A stretch of DNA of 64,000 nt, from NCBI GenBank assembly GCA_046331425.1, contig JAXLQU010000022.1, positions 1 through 64,000 on the forward strand, read 5' to 3'. The notes under the pieces were generated by a model, which was given only the letters and a program-made list of their open reading frames with translations, did no database searches and had not been told where the DNA came from. The DNA comes from JANNUT01 sp046331425. Lineage in GTDB: Bacteria; Acidobacteriota; Polarisedimenticolia; J045. The translations under genes were made by a program, and so were the position numbers. How positions within the stretch are numbered: the first letter of the stretch is position 1; each line of letters starts with the position of its first letter. This document shows, in pieces, positions 54,346 through 63,634 of the stretch.

Positions 54346-55959
54346 TCAAAGTGAGCGCTGCAAGGTAGAAACTCGCGCCCGTAGCTCGTGCGACGCAGGG
54401 AAGTCAGGGTCCAAGACGGTGTCGAGAACACTGCGCAGCAACGCGGGCGGCGACTCACCGAACCAACGCTCATCGCGCATCCGTTCGAGACAACGCAGCA
54501 TCTGAAAACGCACTGGATCGGAGCTGGACCGCCACAGCAACGCATGCCCGGCCAACTCCGCAACAGTGTCGAACGCGGCGCTGCGCCAGGCCTGCGATTC
54601 GGTCTTGCCTCGCGTTGCGGCATGCAGTTGTTGGTAGATCGCCTCGACCTCGTCGACCCCGCGACCGTCGGCCGCGACCCGCCTGAGTGCGGCGATTCGA
54701 TCACTCTCAGGAAGATCGCGATCGGCCATCATCGAGACGGCAATCTCGCGCGGAGTCGGTTCGGGTCGCGCCCTCACCGGGTAACTCAACGTGCCGCCGT
54801 GCGGAGGCTCCAGTGCAAGGCCGCGTTCCATCGACAATCGCAGGTCCGAGGGCGGTTCGATCTCGAGCAAGATACGAGCGCGCAATCGTTCGAACAGATC
54901 GCCGCCGAGCAATCGTTCGGGATAGGCGGTCGCGACGTAACTCGCGCCGCCCGACAGCGGACCGAGTGCGCGAAACGCTTGTTCGTTGCCGCCTGCGGGG
55001 AGGATCAAACAAAAGATCGGGATGCCGCCGCCGGTGGCCAAGCGCAAGAGTGCTGCGCCGGGCAGTATGCCGTTGCTCGTGTCGTTGCCATCGCTCACCA
55101 CGATCAGCGCGTATCCATCCTCGCGACCGGCGACGCGATCGCGTTGACGCAACGCCACCAGCGATTCCAATTCGGTGCTGATCGAGCGATAGAGGGAGGT
55201 AGAACCCTCGGGCCGGAGCGTGGTGAGTGCCTTCTCGATCGCCGGCATTGCGGTGACGAAGCCGTCGGTCAACGGGCGTGTCACGCCGGCGAATGCGGTG
55301 AGTCGAAACCGAACTTCGATACCGGCGGTCGGGTCGGCGGCGGCACGCAAGCTATCGCCCAAACGCGCGAGCGCTAAATCTAGATGCAGCCCAGGCGTCG
55401 AGACGCTGGCGCTCTCGTCGATCAACACGCCCACGTTCAACCTGCCGCGCAGTGCGATCCGTTCGACGCGCGTCACGCGGCAGGGCTTTCCGCCCAGGCG
55501 GCACACGATGGTCTCGGGATGGGCGACCAGCGATTCCACCCACGAGTTCTCACCGGATACCGAGGCCTGAATGGAAATCCGCTGCGCCGCCTCGACCGTG
55601 GTGTCGGGCTCGAGCAGTTCGCGGGTTTGCACCCGCTGCTCGTCGATCAGCCGGCCGTCACGATCGCGCAGCCGCGCGATCACCGTTTCAGAAGAGAGAT
55701 CGCGCCAGGCATCGAACTGGCAAACGCCGGGAGCGGGCGGGCCATACGTGGTGCAGATCGGCTCGGACTCTTGGTCCGGCCCGCGCCGCACGCTCAACTC
55801 GAACGTTGCATCGAGCGGGCCGCGGACCTGCACGTCGGTGCGGCCGTAGAGTATCTGGTCGGCGCGCGGAGACACGATTTCCAAGGGCTGCGCGCGCACG
55901 ACCCCGCAGGCCGCGGCAATCGGCACAAAACTGACGAATCCTCGCAGCCAGGCGGTCAT
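54346..55959 (-). CDS. Exported von Willebrand factor A domain protein
   Basis: The 537-residue protein from ATG 55959 has a signal peptide (GFVSFVPIAAACGVVRA). An N-terminal beta region (about 30-165) precedes a VWA domain with the MIDAS metal site: DESAS (DxSxS), GSTSLYRS (Thr) and VVSDGND. The C-terminal 150 residues are helical. It should bind a metal-dependent protein ligand in the periplasm or at the surface. It pairs with the following GT-C/TPR gene and is divergent from the toxin-like gene pair. Confidence 0.8.
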   Translation of the reverse strand: MTAWLRGFVSFVPIAAACGVVRAQPLEIVSPRADQILYGRTDVQVRGPLDATFELSVRRGPDQESEPICTTYGPPAPGVCQFDAWRDLSSETVIARLRDRDGRLIDEQRVQTRELLEPDTTVEAAQRISIQASVSGENSWVESLVAHPETIVCRLGGKPCRVTRVERIALRGRLNVGVLIDESASVSTPGLHLDLALARLGDSLRAAADPTAGIEVRFRLTAFAGVTRPLTDGFVTAMPAIEKALTTLRPEGSTSLYRSISTELESLVALRQRDRVAGREDGYALIVVSDGNDTSNGILPGAALLRLATGGGIPIFCLILPAGGNEQAFRALGPLSGGASYVATAYPERLLGGDLFERLRARILLEIEPPSDLRLSMERGLALEPPHGGTLSYPVRARPEPTPREIAVSMMADRDLPESDRIAALRRVAADGRGVDEVEAIYQQLHAATRGKTESQAWRSAAFDTVAELAGHALLWRSSSDPVRFQMLRCLERMRDERWFGESPPALLRSVLDTVLDPDFPASHELRARVSTLQRSL

Positions 55960-55981
55960 CTCGGCTGGTACAGTACCGGCG

Positions 55982-56473
55982 ATGCCCCGTTCTGCGAACC
56001 CCTTTCCTAGGCTGCTCATGCTGTGTGCGATCTGCGCCGCGCTGCTGTGCGGGGTGCGCTGCGATTCCGCGCCACCCTCCGCTCTCGGGCCGCCGCCCGC
56101 GAGTCGGCCGGCGGTCACCGCGCCCGGATCGCCGCAGTTGGCAGCATCGGAAGTCGCCGGCACAGGCGTTTCCTCGCTGCATTCCGAGATTGGCTTTCGC
56201 AGCGCGCGCCTGCTGGACGAGCACTTCCACAAACACGGGCGCGAATTCGGTGCGACATCGCCAGAGCAGTATCTGCAACTCGCGCAAGCGCTGCGCGATG
56301 CCCCGGTGGGCGGCAGCGTGCTCGAGATCGTACGAGGCGATGGTGCCGTTTCGCGTTTCGACAAAGCTTCGGGTGCGTTCATCGCTTTCGAGGCCAACGG
56401 CACGATACGCACCTTCTTCCGGCCCAACGATGGCGAACGCTACTTCCATCGTCAGGCTCAGCGGAGACGTTGA
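55982..56473 (+). CDS. Exported toxin-like protein, possible BECR-fold RNase domain
   Basis: The 163-residue protein has an N-terminal hydrophobic signal (LLMLCAICAALLCG), a Pro/Ala/Ser linker, and a C-terminal domain of about 90 residues: LLDEHFHKHGREFG, SPEQYLQLAQALRD, VLEIVRGDGAVSRFD and TIRTFFRPNDGERYF. The spacing of His81/83/85, YLQLAQ and IRTFFRP recalls the C-terminal nuclease domains of polymorphic toxins (BECR fold), from memory. Its stop overlaps the next gene (TGATG), whose product resembles CdiI immunity proteins. Toxin activity is inferred. Confidence 0.55.
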   Translation: MPRSANPFPRLLMLCAICAALLCGVRCDSAPPSALGPPPASRPAVTAPGSPQLAASEVAGTGVSSLHSEIGFRSARLLDEHFHKHGREFGATSPEQYLQLAQALRDAPVGGSVLEIVRGDGAVSRFDKASGAFIAFEANGTIRTFFRPNDGERYFHRQAQRRR

Positions 56474-56886
56474 TGAACGCGATGAACGACGCGCTGCGCG
56501 CCTATCTCGACGAGCGCGGGCTCGAAGGCGACCTGCTCGAGAACGGACTTGCGGGATTGGTCGAGCGCTGGGAGGCGATCGTCAACGAGGTCGAGCGCGG
56601 CTACGAGCTGACCATCGACGACTATCTCAATGACGTCGATCTGCGCGACATTCTGGCCGGCGCCTGGGAGTTGGCCCCCGACCACGAGCGACAACCGCTG
56701 CGAGCGCGTCGCGACCTGGCCGACAACCGCTATCGCTCGGTAACGCAAGAGTGCCCGCCGCTGTGGGGAGAGGCGGTTACCGAGGAAATGGGCTTTACGC
56801 CCGAGAAGGAATGGTGGTATTTCCGCCGTCCGCGCCGCCCCGGCCAGATGCTGGCCGACGACTTGGCGATGGACGGATTGATGTAG
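56473..56886 (+). CDS. CdiI-like immunity protein candidate
   Basis: This 137-residue acidic cytoplasmic protein contains RWEAIVNEVERGYELTIDDY then LNDVDLRDIL, similar in my recollection to CdiI-family contact-inhibition immunity proteins (pattern DDYLNDLD.R). It has no signal peptide and is coupled (TGATG) to the toxin-like gene. An immunity role would explain the pairing. The alternative is an unrelated conserved protein. Confidence 0.6.
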   Translation: MNAMNDALRAYLDERGLEGDLLENGLAGLVERWEAIVNEVERGYELTIDDYLNDVDLRDILAGAWELAPDHERQPLRARRDLADNRYRSVTQECPPLWGEAVTEEMGFTPEKEWWYFRRPRRPGQMLADDLAMDGLM

Positions 56887-56899
56887 TGCAGGAGGATCG

Positions 56900-57574
56900 A
56901 TGATTCAACGCAGACTGGTCTTGGCGCTGTTGGTAGGAGCGTTGCTTACATCGCCCGGCTGCATGCGCTGCGGCGCCTACTACGATGCAATGGAAAAACT
57001 CGGGTGGGAAAAGCGCGACCTCTTGGTGAAGCGTGTCAGTTCGGCGCGTGAGGCGCAGCAAGACGCGCAACAGCAGTTTCGCGACACACTGCAAGAGTTT
57101 CAGACACTCATCGGCTACAAGGGCGGCGAACTCGAAGCCAAGTACGAGAAGCTGCGGGGCGAGTACGAGGATGCCAGCCAGCGCGCCGAGGCGGTGCGCA
57201 CCCGTATTGCGAACGTGCGCGATGTCGCCAATCGGCTGTTCGAGGAGTGGTCGACCGAGATCGGCCAGTTCACCAGCAACGATCTGCGCGCCGAGAGTCA
57301 GCGCGAGCTCGACCTGACCAAGCGGCGCTATCAAGAGGTGCTCGCGGTAATGGAGCGCGCTTCGAAGCGAATGGACCCGGTGCTGGCCAAGCTCAACGAT
57401 CAGGTGTTGTTTCTGAAGCACAACCTCAACGCGCGCGCGCTGGGATCGCTGAAGACCACCGCCGAGGCGCTGCAGGTCGAGGTGGGGAAGCTGGTGACCG
57501 ACATGGAGGCATCGATCGCCGAGGCTTCGAAGTTCATTGACGAGATGGGGAAACAGCCCGAGACCGGATCGTAG
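56900..57574 (+). CDS. DUF2959 family lipoprotein
   Basis: The 224-residue protein has a lipoprotein signal (LALLVGALLTSPGC) and a long coiled-coil body (SAREAQQDAQQQFRDTLQEF, LTKRRYQEVLAVMERASKRM) with the family start YYDAMEKLGWEKRDLLVKRV. Function is unknown; it probably sits at the membrane face in the periplasm. GGAGG lies five bases before ATG 56900. It may be read with the toxin-like pair upstream, 13 bases away. Confidence 0.8.
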   Translation: MIQRRLVLALLVGALLTSPGCMRCGAYYDAMEKLGWEKRDLLVKRVSSAREAQQDAQQQFRDTLQEFQTLIGYKGGELEAKYEKLRGEYEDASQRAEAVRTRIANVRDVANRLFEEWSTEIGQFTSNDLRAESQRELDLTKRRYQEVLAVMERASKRMDPVLAKLNDQVLFLKHNLNARALGSLKTTAEALQVEVGKLVTDMEASIAEASKFIDEMGKQPETGS

Positions 57575-57617
57575 TCGTTCAACCAACGGCACCGCGGGAA
57601 ATGGGGAATCACGCTGT

Positions 57618-58910
57618 ATGGAAAAGCAGAAGTTTCTATTCGTCTCGATCGACTCGCTGATTGGCGACATCGCCTGGCAGTGCGCCAAGGAAGGGCACGA
57701 TGTGCGCTACTTTGTCGAGGTCGAGTCGGCGCGCGACATCGCCGACGGCTTCGTCGAGAAGAGCCTCGATTGGCGCAAAGATGCCGAGTGGGCCGACGTG
57801 ATCGTGTTCGACGATGTGCTCGGCCAAGGGGCCAAGGCACAGGCGTTGCGCGAAGCGGGCAAGAAGGTCGTCGGCGGGACTGCCTACACCGACAAGCTGG
57901 AAGATGACCGCAGCTTCGGGCAGGAGGAGCTGAAGAAAGCCGGCATCTCGATCATTCCCTATCGCGAGTTCACCGAGTTCGATAGCGCCATCGACTATGT
58001 CAAAGCCAACCCGGCGGAGTATGTGATCAAGCCCAGTGGCGAGGCGCAAAACATCAAGCGCCTGTTGTTCGTGGGACAAGAGGACGACGGCAAGGACGTC
58101 GTGGCCGTGCTGGAGGCGTACAAGCGAGCCTTCACCGACCAGATCAAGGTGTTCCAACTACAGCGCCGGATGAAGGGGGTCGAGATCGCCGTCGGCGCCT
58201 TCTTCAACGGCAAGCAGTACATCACCCCGATCAACGTCAACTTCGAGCACAAGAAATTGTTTGCTGGGAACCTCGGCCCCTCGACCGGCGAAATGGGAAC
58301 GCTGATGTACTGGGGCGAGCCCAACAAGATCTTCAACGCCACGCTCAAGAAACTCGAACCGACCCTCGCAGCCGAACGCTATGTCGGCTACATCGATCTG
58401 AACTGCATCGTCAACAGCAACGGCATCTACCCGTTGGAGTTCACCGCGCGTTTCGGCTATCCCACCATCAGCATTCAGCAAGAGGGGATCACGATGCCGA
58501 TCTCCGAGGTGTTGTACAACCTCGCCAACGGCGTCGACTTCAAGCTCAAGACGCGACGCGGCTTTCAGATCGGTGTGCGGGTGTGCATGCCGCCGTATCC
58601 GTTCGATGACCCCGCCACGTTCAACAACTACAGCAAGAACGCGCTGATCATGTTCGAGAAACCCAACTACGACGGCGTGCATATCGAGGATGTGAAGAAG
58701 GTCGGCGGCGAGTGGTTGGTGGCCGGAGAGACCGGTGTGGTCCTGGTCGTCTGCGGCACGGCCACCACCGTGAGACAAGCTCAAGCGCAGGTGTACGCGC
58801 GTATCAAGAACATCCTGATTCCCGGCATGTACTATCGCACCGACATTGCCGAGCGTTGGTTTGAAGATCACGACCGGCTCCATTCGTGGGGCTACTTACG
58901 CGAGGCGTAG
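57618..58910 (+). CDS. PurD-like ATP-grasp ligase (non-canonical paralogue)
   Basis: The 430-residue protein resembles phosphoribosylamine-glycine ligase: GVEIAVGAFFNG, NFEHKKLFAGNLGPSTGEMGTLMYWG and YVGYIDLNCIVNSNGIYPLEFTARFGYP match the ATP-grasp and metal-binding core. The N-terminal domain (FLFVSIDSLIGDIAWQCAKEG) lacks the PurD signature for phosphoribosylamine. No purine genes are nearby. It therefore probably joins another amine or acid substrate. The next gene, an HprK-like kinase, starts 4 bases after its stop. Confidence 0.72.
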   Translation: MEKQKFLFVSIDSLIGDIAWQCAKEGHDVRYFVEVESARDIADGFVEKSLDWRKDAEWADVIVFDDVLGQGAKAQALREAGKKVVGGTAYTDKLEDDRSFGQEELKKAGISIIPYREFTEFDSAIDYVKANPAEYVIKPSGEAQNIKRLLFVGQEDDGKDVVAVLEAYKRAFTDQIKVFQLQRRMKGVEIAVGAFFNGKQYITPINVNFEHKKLFAGNLGPSTGEMGTLMYWGEPNKIFNATLKKLEPTLAAERYVGYIDLNCIVNSNGIYPLEFTARFGYPTISIQQEGITMPISEVLYNLANGVDFKLKTRRGFQIGVRVCMPPYPFDDPATFNNYSKNALIMFEKPNYDGVHIEDVKKVGGEWLVAGETGVVLVVCGTATTVRQAQAQVYARIKNILIPGMYYRTDIAERWFEDHDRLHSWGYLREA

Positions 58911-58914
58911 CGAC

Positions 58915-59805
58915 GTGACGATGCTACCCGGAACACTCGATGGGCCGAACCTGCCGCTGCCGATCGGCCGCAGCCGCTTCGATTTGCCGCTAGGCCGGCT
59001 GTTGCTACGCATCGAGGATCTGCCGACGCCTTGGGACCCGTTCGTCGCGCAGCACTACCTGCCGTTTGCGCAACCATGCGGGCAGGACAAGCCGCACCTC
59101 ACGATTCGCTGCCGTGAAGACCTCGGCTCCGATGAAATCCCGTTGCCGCCACCCGGCGAGATGCCGATCTTCGACTTCGGCCGCGGTGCGGGCGATCTGC
59201 GCACGGTCCGTTCGCACTGGTCGCGCGGGTCTATCGACGCGACGCGCGGCGAAGCCGAGATCACGTTCACCAGCCGTCACTACCTACCGCTGCGGGTATC
59301 GCTCGAGAACTTTCTGCGCATCGCCAGTCAACTGGTGCAAACGCGGCACGAGGCGTTCTTGCTACATGCCGCAGGAATCGTGGAGGGAGGACGGTGCTTT
59401 CTGTTTTTCGGTCCGCATGAGGCAGGGAAGAGCACAATCGCCAGCCAGTCGCAGCCGCGCGCCGCGCTGTCGGATGATTTGGTCATCGTCGATGGTGCGG
59501 AACCGAGTGTGGTGAGTTTCCCGGTGCCGTTTTGGGGCGTGTTTGCGCCGGCCTCTCGAGCGCGCGGTGAGTTTGCCGTCGCAGCCGCATTCCGCTTGCG
59601 CGAGGGGGAGCAGGTGAAGCTCACGCCGCTCCCGGCAGCGCTGGCGATTGCGACGTTGCACGCCAACATGCCGTTCGTGAACGATCTGCAGTTGGATCCG
59701 GGGGAGATGACAGCGTTGCTTCATCGATTCGTGAAGCGCGTGCCCGTGTTTGACCTGCATGGCGTCGACTCACCGGGGATGTGGCAACACCTCTCGACGC
59801 TTTAG
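58915..59805 (+). CDS. HPr-kinase-like P-loop protein
   Basis: The roughly 296-residue protein has LLHAAGIVEGGRCFLFFGPHEAGKSTIA (P-loop GPHEAGKS near residues 166-173) and LSDDLVIV, as in HPr kinase-like proteins. The first 130 residues are a beta-rich domain. GTG 58915 is taken as start; ATG 58921 is two codons later. No PTS or PqqD gene is adjacent, so the phosphorylation target is unknown. It forms a likely two-gene unit with the PurD-like gene. Confidence 0.72.
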   Translation: MTMLPGTLDGPNLPLPIGRSRFDLPLGRLLLRIEDLPTPWDPFVAQHYLPFAQPCGQDKPHLTIRCREDLGSDEIPLPPPGEMPIFDFGRGAGDLRTVRSHWSRGSIDATRGEAEITFTSRHYLPLRVSLENFLRIASQLVQTRHEAFLLHAAGIVEGGRCFLFFGPHEAGKSTIASQSQPRAALSDDLVIVDGAEPSVVSFPVPFWGVFAPASRARGEFAVAAAFRLREGEQVKLTPLPAALAIATLHANMPFVNDLQLDPGEMTALLHRFVKRVPVFDLHGVDSPGMWQHLSTL

Positions 59806-60002
59806 CACACGCTGAGAAGGCTGCGGAAAGCGCTTGCCAGCGCGGTGCCCAGAGCGTCATCGTGGATCAGACGATACAAGAGGTTGCCGTTAACCGGGTC
59901 GCTACACTGGCGCAGAGCTTTTACGCCGCGACAGCAGCAACGTTACGCACCTTCGCCGTACCGTGGGTCGTAGCGGCGGGAGTCCCGCTGGCGGAGGATC
60001 CC

Positions 60003-60494
60003 ATGAAGAGACGCACCGGTTTATCGCTCGTGGTCGTGGCCCTGGTTGTCAGCGCGCTGGCGTATGCGGGCGGCGACAAGAAGATGGAGAAGAAGTGCAC
60101 GGCGTCGACGCAAGAGTGCCTCGACAAGATGGCGGCGTCGCTGCCCAACAAAGGCCTTGTCGGTGTGGAAGGTGACTGGAACGACGAGGCCGGCTCGTAC
60201 ACCATCAAGAGCTTCTTCGCTGGCAGCAACGCGGTGGCGGCTGGGCTGCAAGTCGGCGACGAAATGATTGCGGTCAACGGCATCAAGCTATCGGACCATG
60301 AAGCCGGCTACAAGGACCAAGCCAATCGCACGCCGGGTCAAGTTGCCCAGGTCACCGTGCGTCGCGGCGGCGTCGAGAAGACGATGGCGGTCACGCTGAT
60401 GAAGATGAGCGACGAGCAGATCGCCGCGATGATCGGCGAGCACATGCGCGAGCACGCTTCCGTGAAGGCTGCCAAGAGCGCGAAGAGCAGCTAG
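60003..60494 (+). CDS. Exported PDZ-domain protein
   Basis: This 163-residue protein has a signal peptide (LSLVVVALVVSALAYA) and a single PDZ domain: VGVEGDWNDEAGSYTIKSFF, AVAAGLQVGDEMIAVNGIKLSD and GQVAQVTVRRGGVEKTMAVTL. The tail is Lys/Ala-rich. ATG 60003 has GGAGG upstream. No protease domain is attached. It may bind C-termini of envelope proteins. Confidence 0.78.
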   Translation: MKRRTGLSLVVVALVVSALAYAGGDKKMEKKCTASTQECLDKMAASLPNKGLVGVEGDWNDEAGSYTIKSFFAGSNAVAAGLQVGDEMIAVNGIKLSDHEAGYKDQANRTPGQVAQVTVRRGGVEKTMAVTLMKMSDEQIAAMIGEHMREHASVKAAKSAKSS

Positions 60495-60503
60495 TTGGAG
60501 ATT

Positions 60504-60534
60504 GCGGACGCAGCGCGCGATGCGCTGCGTCCGC
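60504..60534 (+). terminator. Strong hairpin after PDZ gene
   Basis: GCGGACGCAGCGC and GCGCTGCGTCCGC form a perfect 13-bp stem with a GCGAT loop, 10 bases after the PDZ stop. There is no clear T-tract, so it may be a terminator or an mRNA-stabilising hairpin. Confidence 0.65.
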
Positions 60535-60742
60535 CTGATCCTTCGAAGGTCACGGAACCACGAGCCCCCCGAGAATCGCCCGAAGGTCCTGGGCGGTCCC
60601 GCTTGCTGCACCCCGTGACCTCGTCCGAGTGCAGACCCGAATCGACCATGTCCTGACCGACTCTCCCGATCGGGCTCGATCAGGCTAGACTCCCCCGGAC
60701 CAATGCGAGTCCACGACGGGGCGTCATGCTTGCACAAACACC

Positions 60743-61522
60743 ATGATCGGCGGTAAGACAGTTGTTGTCGTTCTACCGGCCTACAACGCGGCGCGAACGC
60801 TTCGCCGCACGTTCGACGAAATCCCTCGGGACATCGTCGATGATGTGCTTCTGGTCGATGATGCGAGTCAAGACTCGACGCAATCGCTCGCCGCCGACCT
60901 CGGGCTGCGATTTGTGGCTCATCCGCGCAACCTTGGCTACGGCGGGAATCAGAAGACCTGCTATCGCGAGGTGCTGAAGGGTAAGGCAGACATCGTGGTG
61001 ATGCTGCACCCTGACTATCAGTACAGTCCACGACTCCTTCCCGCGATGGCGGCGATGATCGGGAGTGGACACTACGACGTGGTGTTTGGCTCGAGGATTC
61101 TCGGGAGCCGGCCGACGGACGGCGGCATGCCGCGATACAAGTACATCGCGAATCGTGTGCTGACTGCAGGCCAGAATTTTGTAATCGGACAGAAGCTTTC
61201 CGAGTTTCATACCGGGTACCGCGCGTTCTCCCGCGAGGTACTCGAGACACTCCCATTGGATGTCAACTCGGACGGGTTTGCGTTCGATAACCAAATGCTC
61301 GCGCAGGCGGCATTCGCAGGTTTTCGCATCGGCGAGATCTCCTGCCCGGCACGCTACTTTCCCGAAGCATCGTCGATTGGATTCGCTAGCAGCGTCGTCT
61401 ACGGGCTGAGCGTGGTGAGGACATCGATCGAGTTTCGCTTGGCGGCCTGGGGCGTCGCGCACACGAAGGTGTTTCCGACAGCATTGAAAGCAGCCGCAAC
61501 CAAGCGGCTCCGGCAGGCATAA
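60743..61522 (+). CDS. GT2 family glycosyltransferase (dolichyl/polyprenyl-phosphate sugar synthase-like)
   Basis: The 259-residue GT-A enzyme has VVVLPAYNAARTLRRTFDEI, DDVLLVDDASQDST, NLGYGGNQKTCYREV, a metal-site segment DIVVMLHPDYQYSP and a later GYRAFSREVLE. Its length and lack of membrane helices fit synthases that load a sugar on polyprenyl phosphate or related transferases. The next gene, a GT-C/TPR membrane protein, begins one base after its stop. This supports a two-step path: lipid-linked sugar made here and transferred there (inference). Confidence 0.82.
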   Translation: MIGGKTVVVVLPAYNAARTLRRTFDEIPRDIVDDVLLVDDASQDSTQSLAADLGLRFVAHPRNLGYGGNQKTCYREVLKGKADIVVMLHPDYQYSPRLLPAMAAMIGSGHYDVVFGSRILGSRPTDGGMPRYKYIANRVLTAGQNFVIGQKLSEFHTGYRAFSREVLETLPLDVNSDGFAFDNQMLAQAAFAGFRIGEISCPARYFPEASSIGFASSVVYGLSVVRTSIEFRLAAWGVAHTKVFPTALKAAATKRLRQA

Positions 61523-61523
61523 C

Positions 61524-63530
61524 ATGCCGAGCACGACGTCTTCACCACTATCGCTCGAGCGCTTGGACGTCAGGATCGTTGCGGTTGTCGCATTTCTTGT
61601 TGCTGCGCCCGCGATCCTCAACGGATTCACGCTGGACGCTGGCGTCGACATCACGCGCAACCAGCTTGTCGTCGAGTCAGGCCGGCTTTGGGAGCTGCTG
61701 ACAGCGGACTACACTGCGGGCGGTGGCCTGCGAAGCGGATTCTGGAGGCCGTTGACGGGGTTGCTCTACTGGCTGCTGTGGCGGCTCGGCGATGGTTCGG
61801 CGATTCCATTCTTCGCCGTCATCGCACTCCTACATGCCGTGTGCAGTTCAAGTGTCTACACGCTGGCGAGAACGCTCGCTGTTGGCCGCGAAGCATCGCT
61901 GATCGGCGCGCTACTGTTTGCCGTTCACCCGGTCCACACCGACGTACTCTCAGGTGCAGTCGGGTTGAAGGACGCATTCTCATCATCTTGCTTTGTGCTG
62001 GGGCTGATTGCAGCGATTGACGCGCGTCGCCGATGGCGACGTGAGAGCGGCTGGCGACATGTGTGGATCGCGCCGGCTCTTTTCTTGCTCGGTCTTTTGG
62101 CAAAAGAGAGTTGTATTGCACTACCAGCGACTGTCGCGGGGGTCGACGTTGTGTCGAGGATGTGGCGATCGCGCGCCGCATTGAACCGAGTCCTAACACA
62201 GTACGCGTTGTTCGCGTGTGCGCTCCTGTTCAAGTTCGGGATTCAGCGGATGCTACTCGGCGCGACCATCGAGGGGATCTCGATCCAGCCGGCGGACAAT
62301 CCGCTGGTGCTTTTCCCAGGACTCGAAGGGCGGGTCCGCGCGCTCGCGCTCTTGCCCGAGGTTGCAAGACTCCTGATCTGGCCGAGTCGGTTATCGCCTG
62401 ACTACTCCTACGATGTCATTCCTACCTCTACCTCGATGTTGTCGGTGTGGGTCGTCAGCGGTGCGCTCATCGGAGTTGGATGCGTGGTGGGTTTCGCGGT
62501 CGCCTGGCGCCGTCGCGAGATCGGCACCGCCGCCGTGATATTGGTGCTGACAACAACCTACCTGCCGATCTCGAACCTCATTGTTCCGATCGGCACATTG
62601 ACTGCGGAGAGATTTCTCTATCTCCCGTCCGCCGGTCTCTGCCTGCTCGTGGGGCTTCTACTTACTCGGCTAGTGAGGCAGCGGAAGGTCCTGATCCTTC
62701 TTGCATTCACTCTCTGTGCGGCGGGGGCGATCAGGACGTTGGTGCGGCACAGGGACTGGCGAAGCGAGAGAACGCTCTGGCTCGCCGCTTATGAGGCGTA
62801 TCCGAACGGACAGAAGATCTGCCATGGTGCCGCTTTCGAGCTGCTCGCCAGCGGCGACTCGGAACGCGCTGTCGAGGTTCTCGACCGGGCGCTGAACTAC
62901 GACGACCCGTTCGACACGACTGCGACGATTCTCAAAACCTGGCGACCAGTGCAGCTTCAGCTTCGAGGGAGGGCGCTCGCGGCACAAGGGGACCTCTCCC
63001 CAGCGGTGCGTGACCACATCGAGGCCATCGTCATGCGCCCGGACAGACAGGACTGGCGCAATGAACTCGGCCAACTTCTCGCAGGTGCAGAGCACGCACA
63101 ACTCTCTGCGGACTCCTGGCAGGAGGTGGCACGAACGACGAGCGATATGAAACTCCGAGCAGAGGCAGAAGCGCGCGCGGCCGATTCGTTGGGCGATCTT
63201 GCAACGCAGCGCCGCAATGCTGGCGATCTTCCCAAGGCCGCTCAGTTTCTCCAGGCAGCCGTCGCTCTCGCTCCAGCGCAGCCGCGGCTGAGGCGAAACC
63301 TCGCAATCGTGTTGTCTGAGCTGCGTCGCTGGCCAGAAGCCGAAGCGTCGTGGAGAACATTGATCGCTATGGAGCCGGACGATCCGCTGAACAAGTTCAA
63401 TCTTGCGTTGATGCTGCAGCAAGCGGGGCGCACGTTGGAGGCACGACTGCTCGCCCAGCGCATTGAGCCGTTGTTGCACAAAGACAGCCCGTTTCGCCCG
63501 AATCTGGAACGACTGCTCAGCGGGCACTGA
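61524..63530 (+). CDS. TMTC-like membrane glycosyltransferase (GT-C) with TPR repeats, second copy
   Basis: The 668-residue protein has multiple hydrophobic helices up to about residue 405, with group marks GAVGLKDAFSSS, LLAKESCIALPATV and TAERFLYLPSAGLCLLVG. The C-terminal 260 residues are TPR-like (GDLPKAAQFLQAAVALAPAQ, LNKFNLALMLQQAGRTLEA). It is a relative of the protein at 52599. It is coupled to the GT2 gene. Probably a protein O-glycosyltransferase of the inner membrane; acceptor unknown. Confidence 0.78.
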   Translation: MPSTTSSPLSLERLDVRIVAVVAFLVAAPAILNGFTLDAGVDITRNQLVVESGRLWELLTADYTAGGGLRSGFWRPLTGLLYWLLWRLGDGSAIPFFAVIALLHAVCSSSVYTLARTLAVGREASLIGALLFAVHPVHTDVLSGAVGLKDAFSSSCFVLGLIAAIDARRRWRRESGWRHVWIAPALFLLGLLAKESCIALPATVAGVDVVSRMWRSRAALNRVLTQYALFACALLFKFGIQRMLLGATIEGISIQPADNPLVLFPGLEGRVRALALLPEVARLLIWPSRLSPDYSYDVIPTSTSMLSVWVVSGALIGVGCVVGFAVAWRRREIGTAAVILVLTTTYLPISNLIVPIGTLTAERFLYLPSAGLCLLVGLLLTRLVRQRKVLILLAFTLCAAGAIRTLVRHRDWRSERTLWLAAYEAYPNGQKICHGAAFELLASGDSERAVEVLDRALNYDDPFDTTATILKTWRPVQLQLRGRALAAQGDLSPAVRDHIEAIVMRPDRQDWRNELGQLLAGAEHAQLSADSWQEVARTTSDMKLRAEAEARAADSLGDLATQRRNAGDLPKAAQFLQAAVALAPAQPRLRRNLAIVLSELRRWPEAEASWRTLIAMEPDDPLNKFNLALMLQQAGRTLEARLLAQRIEPLLHKDSPFRPNLERLLSGH

Positions 63531-63634
63531 TCATCGACAAACCCGGTTCGTCACGCCTCGCGGCTGTGGTGATCCGCTGGCCGCACCGAAGCAGTCAGGA
63601 TGCCTGTCGTTCCACGGAGTAAGGGCTACCGACC

